Source: an uncultured Chitinophagaceae bacterium (GTDB lineage: Bacteria > Bacteroidota > Bacteroidia > Chitinophagales > Chitinophagaceae). Taken from it: a stretch of DNA of 11,504 bases. Both the position numbers and the translations under genes were made by a program. Where the stretch lies: contig CAILAF010000145.1 of assembly GCA_903832075.1 (NCBI GenBank), positions 1-11,504 on the forward strand. The letters are read 5' to 3'. The notes beneath the pieces are model-generated. The model saw only the letters and a program-made list of their open reading frames with translations. It searched no databases and was not told the origin of the DNA. Of this stretch, positions 6,275 through 11,504 are shown piece after piece; position 1 is the stretch's first letter; each line of letters begins with the position of its first letter.

Positions 6275-6370
6275 CCGTTTTAATTGAATTGTAATATTAA
6301 ATCCTAATCATCAGAATGCAATGCTACACATACATTAATTAACGCTTTTTTGCAAATTATTGAGAAGAGA

Positions 6371-7102
6371 TTAAAACTTTGTTTCAAGTATATAAGGTAA
6401 CATAGCACGCCATGTTGGCCAATCGTGCGTTACATCGGCACCCCAAATATCTAAATCATGCCAAATTCCTTTATCCCAAAGTACTTGAGAAAATCTTTTA
6501 TTGGCTTCGGGATCTTCAAAAGAACCGCTGCCGGTATAAATATGAATATGATGACTTGCTTTTATTTTATCTAAATACCATTGATCATTTAAATTAGGAA
6601 TGTAATGTATTGGACTATTAAAATAAACTTGTTCATCCCAAAAACCTTTTGTGTATTCTGTAAGATCATACACTCCACTCATGCTAATAGCACCATTAAT
6701 AATATCGGGTCGTTTTAAAAATAAATTCATTGCATGCAATGCGCCTAAACTTGCACCACAGGTATAAATATATGTTTCATTACTACTGTTATTTCTGATA
6801 TAAGGAATTACTTCTTCAAAAACATAGTGATTAAACTGATTATGGCGAATTGCTTTATGTTCCGGTAGCATTTCATTATTTAACCAACTTTCTTTGTTGA
6901 TGCTATCAATACTAAATACTTTTATTTTTCCTCCATCAATAAATGGAGCTAATGCATCAATCATTTGAAATCTTTCATACTCTAAATAATCTGCTCCGGC
7001 AGTAGGAATTAATAAAAGAGCCAATCCATAATAGCCATAAGAAACGATTGGCATTTCTTTATTTAGTGAAGGACTAAACCATGAACTTGTTTGTTTTTCC
7101 AT
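6371..7102 (-). CDS. Esterase-family alpha/beta hydrolase (PF00756-like)
   Basis: A 243-residue alpha/beta hydrolase of the esterase D / putative esterase type. The nucleophile elbow is GASLG (116-120, Ser118) in YIYTCGASLGALHAMNLF. His226 in THDWPTWRAMLPY is the likely catalytic histidine. An acidic residue near GSFEDPEANKRF (194-204) probably completes the triad. There is no signal peptide, so it is cytoplasmic. Family members hydrolyse small esters such as acyl or formyl-glutathione thioesters, or feruloyl and siderophore esters; the substrate here is not predictable. Its ATG lies 26 nt downstream of the parA stop on the same strand, so the two are probably cotranscribed, though no shared role is apparent. 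Confidence 0.85.
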   Translation of the reverse strand: MEKQTSSWFSPSLNKEMPIVSYGYYGLALLLIPTAGADYLEYERFQMIDALAPFIDGGKIKVFSIDSINKESWLNNEMLPEHKAIRHNQFNHYVFEEVIPYIRNNSSNETYIYTCGASLGALHAMNLFLKRPDIINGAISMSGVYDLTEYTKGFWDEQVYFNSPIHYIPNLNDQWYLDKIKASHHIHIYTGSGSFEDPEANKRFSQVLWDKGIWHDLDIWGADVTHDWPTWRAMLPYILETKF

Positions 7103-7128
7103 GAATATTTTTTAGTGATATTGAATGA

Positions 7129-7872
7129 TTAATCAATACAATTCTTTTTGATCTCTTTCCACAGATCACGATAACATTGTGCAGCAAAACTGCTGGCAGC
7201 ATAGGTTTCCAGAGGAGCTTGATGCAAACCCATTTTTTCAATATCGCTTAAATAAGGAATATAATTTTTAAAAAAAACATGGTCTTTATAAAAGGCTTGC
7301 ATTGTTTCGTGATGCAGATTTTTTCTATGATCTACCATGCTGAAAAAACATTTTAGTTTTGTTTTATCTAAATCATTTTCTTCAAAATAATTAATCACTG
7401 TTTCAAACGAACGAATAGATAATGTTGTTGGAATGTTTGGCATCAATACCCAATCTGCTGCATTAAAAATATTATCATGCAATAAAGAAATACCCGGTGG
7501 TGCATCTAATATAACTATATCAAAATCTTTTTTCAAAGAAGAAATCAATCCACTTAATTTTCTTTTTGATTGCTTCATCTCACTCAATAAAACATCTGCT
7601 TGTCTTGCAGAAATATCTGCAGGAATAACAGAGAGATTGGAATATTGTGTTGACTGAACTGCCTCTATCAAATCCATTTCACCATTGAATAATTTTTTGG
7701 ATTCGTTTTTAACAGAGGGATCTGCACCTAAATAAAAAGACGATGATCCTTGGGGATCCAAATCCCAAACTAAAGTTCTGTAATTATCTTTTGCAGCAAG
7801 ATAAGCAAGGTTAATAGAGGCCGCAGTTTTGCCGACTCCACCTTTTAAGTTGTATAATGATATTGTTACCAT
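7129..7872 (-). CDS. ParA/Soj-family ATPase, orphan (no parB nearby)
   Basis: A 247-residue deviant-Walker ATPase. The Walker A motif is LKGGVGKTAAS (9-19), with the family signature lysine Lys10 and the P-loop lysine Lys15. Walker A' is WDLDPQGSS (36-44) and Walker B is IVILDAPPG (119-127, Asp123). Members form ATP-bound dimers on DNA or membranes and position plasmids, chromosomes or protein complexes. The N-terminus begins straight at the P-loop strand, with no DNA-binding HTH as in P1-type ParA. There is no ParB or parS-like cluster in the window, and no plasmid or phage genes. It may position some cell structure, or act in trans with a ParB elsewhere; this is not decidable. The ATG is at 7870-7872. 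A minus-strand terminator lies about 30 nt upstream, so parA should have its own promoter, of which I see only a weak box (TATATTTA near the start). Confidence 0.88.
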   Translation of the reverse strand: MVTISLYNLKGGVGKTAASINLAYLAAKDNYRTLVWDLDPQGSSSFYLGADPSVKNESKKLFNGEMDLIEAVQSTQYSNLSVIPADISARQADVLLSEMKQSKRKLSGLISSLKKDFDIVILDAPPGISLLHDNIFNAADWVLMPNIPTTLSIRSFETVINYFEENDLDKTKLKCFFSMVDHRKNLHHETMQAFYKDHVFFKNYIPYLSDIEKMGLHQAPLETYAASSFAAQCYRDLWKEIKKNCID

Positions 7873-7901
7873 AGACTATAAATATACAAAACCTTTAAAA
7901 T

Positions 7902-7931
7902 AAAAAAAGGGCCAGGATAAAAATCCAGCCC
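7902..7931 (-). terminator. Rho-independent terminator between the response regulator and parA
   Basis: The stem pairs 7909-7912 (GGGC) with 7928-7931 (GCCC), and 7915-7918 (GGAT) with 7923-7926 (ATCC). There is a small internal loop (CA opposite A) and a 4-nt loop. On the minus strand it is followed by seven Ts, an A and more Ts; the plus strand has no T-tract. It lies about 130 nt past the response-regulator stop and can end that operon or a separate short transcript. Confidence 0.7.
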
Positions 7932-7968
7932 CGTTTATAAAAATCCAATATCCTATGAAAAACCATGG

Positions 7969-7996
7969 TAAAGATATTAAACCTAAAATCCTACAA
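7969..7996 (-). promoter_or_regulatory. Possible minus-strand promoter in the response regulator-parA gap
   Basis: On the minus strand TTG (7996-7994) is followed after 17 nt by TATCTTTA (7976-7969), a 7 of 8 match to TAnnTTTG. A start near 7962 would give a transcript of about 60 nt ending at the 7902-7931 terminator. Nearby reading frames are tiny (23 codons on the minus strand from 7966), so this may be a small RNA, a micropeptide message or nothing. Confidence 0.3.
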
Positions 7997-8062
7997 TTCA
8001 CCCGAAAGAATGATTTTGATTAAGAAACAATTATAATATCATGGTAAGTTATTAAAGGGTAA

Positions 8063-8680
8063 TTAAAACCAAGCCCTTATTTTAACCAAAGCAGCCGTTC
8101 TCGATGAAACTTCAAGTTTTAAATACAGATTGGCTATATGTGTTTTGATAGTATTCACAGAAACAAATAAGGATTCTGCCATTTGCTGATTGGTCTTTCC
8201 TTCATAAATAGATTGTAATACTTCAAACTCTCTTTCGCTTAGTGGTTTATTAATACGCTTATTTATGGCAGATAAAGACAATTTTGGTTGTGTACTAATA
8301 TTTTGTTGTGCGAAATTATACAATGCAATTTCCAAGTTCACTAATAAATCTCTTTCATCAAAGGGTTTTACAATGTAACCAGCAGGTTTAACTTTTTTTG
8401 CTCTGTCAATAGTGGCGCGGTCTGCATGAGATGTTAAAAAAATAAAAGGCAAATGATATTTTTTATCAATTAACTCGCCAATATCAATCCCATCTTTTTC
8501 ACCACCAAGATTTATATCAGTCAATACAACATCCGGAATGTTTCTTTCCAATTCTTTTATAGCATCATCATAATTATAAACTACAGCAGAAACAGTAAAA
8601 TCAATATTGTTTAAACAGTTTTTAATATCGGCCGCAATTAATGGATCGTCTTCAATAACTAATATTCTTATTTCACTCAT
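8063..8680 (-). CDS. Two-component response regulator, REC-LuxR (NarL/FixJ type)
   Basis: A 205-residue transcription factor. The receiver domain (about 4-120) has the acidic pair Asp11/Asp12, phospho-acceptor Asp55 (VVLTDINL), Thr83 (FLTSHAD) and Lys105 (YIVKPFDE). A LuxR-type HTH is at about 145-205 (LSEREFEVLQ, then TNQQMAESLFVSVNTIKTHIANLYLKL). All switch residues are intact, so it should be phosphorylated by the kinase encoded directly upstream, whose stop is only 2 nt before this ATG; translational coupling is likely. The target genes are not visible. A terminator lies about 130 nt downstream. Confidence 0.95.
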   Translation of the reverse strand: MSEIRILVIEDDPLIAADIKNCLNNIDFTVSAVVYNYDDAIKELERNIPDVVLTDINLGGEKDGIDIGELIDKKYHLPFIFLTSHADRATIDRAKKVKPAGYIVKPFDERDLLVNLEIALYNFAQQNISTQPKLSLSAINKRINKPLSEREFEVLQSIYEGKTNQQMAESLFVSVNTIKTHIANLYLKLEVSSRTAALVKIRAWF

Positions 8681-8682
8681 GA

Positions 8683-10620
8683 TTATACATTATTGTTCTG
8701 ATTTTTTATGTTGATGCGAACACAAGCTCCGCCGTAATTAATAATAGATATCTCGGCCTTTAATTTATTTACAAAGGCTTGAATAATCTGATAGCCTAAA
8801 CTATTTGCCTGGTAAATTGACCAGTTTTCTGGCATTCCCCTTCCATTATCCGAAACTTCTAAAAACAATGTTTCTTCATTTTGCTGTAACACAACTTTTA
8901 AAATGCCCTGTTCTTTTTCATTAAACGCATACTTTAAAGAATTTGAAATTAATTCGTTCAAGATTAAACCAACCGGAATTACCATTTCTAAATCTAATTT
9001 CACATCATCAATATTATAAACCAATTTTATTTTCTCTTTTTCAATATTATATGATTTGAATAAATTCTCCACTAACTTTTCAATGTATTCTTTCATGTTT
9101 ACATCAGTCAGGTTCTCGTCTTGATAAAGATTTTGATGAATTAAAGCCATATTTTTTACGCGATCTCTTCCTTCTTTTATTGCCTCCAATGATTTTTTAT
9201 CTTTAATAGTTTTAGATTGAAGATTCAACAAACTACTTATTACTTGTAAATTATTTTTTACTCTGTGATGAATCTCTTTCAATAAAATGTCTTTTTCGTT
9301 TAATGTCCGTGTTATAATTTTATTTTTTTCTAATAATTCTTTAGAATTTTTTTGTGTGTTTTTGTTGGCACTATATAAAATAGAAATTACTGTTAGCCCA
9401 AAAATAATTAAAAGAATATATAAAAAAATTTCTGTGTTCTTTGCTTTCAATGACTCGTCTTTTAATTTATTCGCAGCATTAAGTAAAGAAATTTCTTGTT
9501 CTTTTTGTTGAGATTCGTATCGTGCAGTTAATTCATTTACATTTTTTATGTTCTCGTCATTTAATAAAGAATCGTTATAAATTTTATACTTTTTAAATTG
9601 CTCTAATGCCAACCTAAAATTGCCCATTTCTTCGTAAGCCTTTGCCAGCAAGAAATGTTCGTCTCTGGTTTGTTCAATTATATTCGCCTGAATTGTTAAA
9701 TCTAAAGCACGGTTGAGATAAGCAATCGCTTTGTCGTATTGTTTTTTATATAAAAAAATTTCACCCTTGCCACCAATTACGATCGGAAATGTTTTTGTGT
9801 TTTTTGCTGCATCAATATCCTTTTCTATTTCATCAAAATATTTTAATGATTTATCTAATTCATTCATTCGCAAATAAGTTTCCCCTATCCGGGTTTTGGA
9901 TACCAACATTTCTCTCTTATCATTGATGCTATCAGAAAGTTCTAATTTTTTAAAAGCAAATTGAATAGATGAATCATACTTCTTCAAATTATTATAACAA
10001 ATAACCAAGTTCTCCAACACAATCAATTCATAAGGAATATGATTGATTTTTTCAGATAAAGAAAGCGCTTCTTTAAAAAAAACAATTGCTTGTCTGTTGT
10101 CTTTTTTTATTTCATATATCGTTCCAACATTGTTAATCCCCCTTAAGATAGAATTGGTGTCTTTGATTTGCCTGCTTAAATTCAATGATTGCTGATACCA
10201 ATACAATGAACTATCAAGTTTGCCTTCAAGAGAATATGATAAACCAAGATTATTGGTTGCTTTAGTTTGTACTGAAATATTTTTACGCTTAATAGCTAAG
10301 TCAAGTGAATGATGATATAAAGAACGAGAAATAAAATATTCTTTTTTTGTATCGTAAGCCAAAGCAATTCTTAAATCAATGATTGCTTTTAAAGAATCAT
10401 TATTTGTTTTATCTGCCAAGCCTTTTGCAATATTACCATAACGAATAGCTTCATCCGGATTGTCATTAGCAAGTGTAAAAGCTATTCTTGTTGCGGCATC
10501 AATTTTATTATTATCACTAAATGCACCGGCAACAACTTTCTTAAGACTATCAACATTAAACTGAGCATGTAAAGAAAACTGACAACCAAATACGAATAAT
10601 ATGATAATGATATTTCTCAT
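8683..10620 (-). CDS. TPR-containing sensor histidine kinase (HisKA_2/HATPase)
   Basis: A 645-residue membrane kinase. A signal peptide (about 1-20, IIIILFVFGCQFSLHAQ) exports a sensor of six or seven TPR repeats (about 80-350, for example NNLGLSYSLEGKLDSSLYWY and KGEIFLYKKQYDKAIAYL). A short coiled coil (about 360-395) and one transmembrane helix (about 398-417) follow. The cytoplasmic HisKA_2 dimerisation and phosphotransfer domain is EIHHRVKNNLQVISSLLNL (449-467, phospho-acceptor His452 or His451). The HATPase_c domain has N-box NELISNSLKYAF (555-566), G1 DNGRGMP (591-597) and a G2-like SLGYQII (607-613). The ligand or protein partner sensed by the TPRs is unknown. It is immediately followed by its likely cognate response regulator. 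uvrB lies 75 nt upstream on the same strand; I see no terminator in that gap. Confidence 0.93.
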   Translation of the reverse strand: MRNIIIILFVFGCQFSLHAQFNVDSLKKVVAGAFSDNNKIDAATRIAFTLANDNPDEAIRYGNIAKGLADKTNNDSLKAIIDLRIALAYDTKKEYFISRSLYHHSLDLAIKRKNISVQTKATNNLGLSYSLEGKLDSSLYWYQQSLNLSRQIKDTNSILRGINNVGTIYEIKKDNRQAIVFFKEALSLSEKINHIPYELIVLENLVICYNNLKKYDSSIQFAFKKLELSDSINDKREMLVSKTRIGETYLRMNELDKSLKYFDEIEKDIDAAKNTKTFPIVIGGKGEIFLYKKQYDKAIAYLNRALDLTIQANIIEQTRDEHFLLAKAYEEMGNFRLALEQFKKYKIYNDSLLNDENIKNVNELTARYESQQKEQEISLLNAANKLKDESLKAKNTEIFLYILLIIFGLTVISILYSANKNTQKNSKELLEKNKIITRTLNEKDILLKEIHHRVKNNLQVISSLLNLQSKTIKDKKSLEAIKEGRDRVKNMALIHQNLYQDENLTDVNMKEYIEKLVENLFKSYNIEKEKIKLVYNIDDVKLDLEMVIPVGLILNELISNSLKYAFNEKEQGILKVVLQQNEETLFLEVSDNGRGMPENWSIYQANSLGYQIIQAFVNKLKAEISIINYGGACVRINIKNQNNNV

Positions 10621-10695
10621 TCGTAATCAAAATATACATTTCTTGGCAAATTATATTAATAAGAAAGTATGATTTTATAATTCCCTACTTTTTTA

Positions 10696-11504
10696 TCAAG
10701 ATCTTATTCTCTCCAATTCCTTTTGTAAACGAAACATTTCATCTCTTAACCTGGCTGCTTCAATAAAATCTAAATCACGTGCGGCTTTTTCCATTTGCTT
10801 TTTAGTTTGGGTAATGGCTTTTTCGAATTGAGGGATTGTTTTATACTGTGCTTGTTCATCTGCTGCAACATTTGCCAATTCTCCATCAGATTGAATGGCA
10901 TAAGGGTTTTTAGGATTAAATCCTTTAATATCCAACACAGATGTTTGTCCCATAATTTGTTCTATACTTTTTTTAATTGTTTGCGGCGTGATGTTATGTT
11001 GAATATTATATGCAATTTGTTTTTCTCTTCGTCTGCTTGTTTCATCAATTGTTTTTTGCATACTCTTTGTAATAGTATCCGCATAAAAGATTACAACGCC
11101 ATCCACATTTCTTGCTGCTCGTCCTGCAGTTTGTGTTAATGATTTCTCATTACGTAAAAATCCTTCTTTATCTGCATCCAAAATTGCAACCAATGAAACC
11201 TCTGGCAAATCCAATCCTTCGCGTAATAAATTAACACCAACTAAAACATCAATCTCACCTAACCTAAGCTGACGAAGGATTTCAACACGCTCTAAAGTAT
11301 CAACATCACTATGAATATATTTTGATCGGATATTAATTCTTCCCAAATATTTATCCATTTCTTCTGCCATACGTTTGGTTAAAGTTGTAACCAAAACACG
11401 ATCGCCTTTTTTAACTGTTTTATCAATCTCTTCTAACAAATCATCAATTTGATTTACACTCGGACGAATTTCTATTGGTGGATCTAATAATCCCGTTGGT
11501 CTCA
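10696..11504 (-). CDS. uvrB: UvrABC excinuclease subunit B (C-terminal part; N-terminus beyond window)
   Basis: UvrB is the damage-verifying helicase-like subunit of nucleotide excision repair in the cytoplasm, loading with UvrA and then recruiting UvrC. The frame is open to the right edge; its first visible residues are RPTGLLDPPIEIRP, a hallmark of UvrB. Next come the second helicase domain (LVTTLTKRMAEEMDKYL, YIHSDVDTLERVEILRQLRLGEIDVLVGVNLLREGLDLPEVSLV) and motif VI (QTAGRAARN). The C-terminal UVR domain that binds UvrC is near the end (MEKAARDLDFIEAARLRDEM). About 269 residues are visible of a family length near 670, so roughly 400 N-terminal residues lie outside. The in-frame TTG at 11439 is internal, not a start. 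The C-terminus appears complete. Confidence 0.97.
   Translation of the reverse strand, partial: RPTGLLDPPIEIRPSVNQIDDLLEEIDKTVKKGDRVLVTTLTKRMAEEMDKYLGRINIRSKYIHSDVDTLERVEILRQLRLGEIDVLVGVNLLREGLDLPEVSLVAILDADKEGFLRNEKSLTQTAGRAARNVDGVVIFYADTITKSMQKTIDETSRRREKQIAYNIQHNITPQTIKKSIEQIMGQTSVLDIKGFNPKNPYAIQSDGELANVAADEQAQYKTIPQFEKAITQTKKQMEKAARDLDFIEAARLRDEMFRLQKELERIRS

Noticed and set aside
7955..8023. 22-codon plus-strand frame (MKNHGKDIKPKILQFTRKND)
   Set aside because: No ribosome site or plus-strand promoter in front. It overlaps the minus-strand promoter candidate; such short frames are expected by chance.
10621..10695. Terminator or promoter in the uvrB-kinase gap
   Set aside because: Only a weak TTTCTT/AAGAAA pairing and near-miss -7 boxes (TATATTTT) without a -33 partner were seen.

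Overview
The window looks like a piece of a Bacteroidota chromosome, most like the Chitinophagaceae. The grounds are low GC, promoters of the Bacteroidota type (TTTG, about 19 nt, TAnnTTTG) and proteins that resemble that phylum's versions of LpxD-like acyltransferase, MerC-domain protein, SCO protein and TPR/HisKA_2 kinase. I see no insertion sequence, phage gene, CRISPR array, tRNA or rRNA. Both ends cut a gene: lysS on the left (its C-terminal half is missing) and uvrB on the right (its N-terminal part is missing).

Layout. 1-1534, minus strand: lysyl-tRNA synthetase and the 23S rRNA pseudouridine synthase RluE. 1535-1956: the only large non-coding gap. It holds a minus-strand promoter and a strong terminator that would define a ~70-nt RNA ending just before rluE, and at its right edge the plus-strand promoter of an LpxD-like acyltransferase (1957-2904). 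2899-4981, minus strand: a likely operon of SCO protein, Fur-family regulator and extended SDR. Divergent from it on the plus strand is a short MerC-domain membrane protein (5089-5484). Its promoter is overlaid by a perfect 19-bp palindrome that could be the operator of the adjacent Fur-family repressor. 5492-7872, minus strand: a secreted carboxypeptidase-regulatory-like protein, an esterase-family protein and an orphan ParA ATPase. 7873-8062: a minus-strand terminator with a possible short transcript in front of it. 8063-10620, minus strand: a two-component pair, TPR/HisKA_2 histidine kinase then a REC-LuxR response regulator, 2 nt apart. 10696-11504: the end of uvrB.

Most of this is housekeeping: translation, rRNA modification, outer-membrane lipid, DNA repair. 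The most interesting part is the 3.9-5.5 kb metal module: Fur-type sensor, SCO copper chaperone or thiol protein, and MerC membrane protein, with an operator-like palindrome across a promoter that appears to give a leaderless mRNA. Next come the two short promoter-terminator units at about 1540-1647 and 7895-7996. All functional calls rest on reading motifs; no database search was run.
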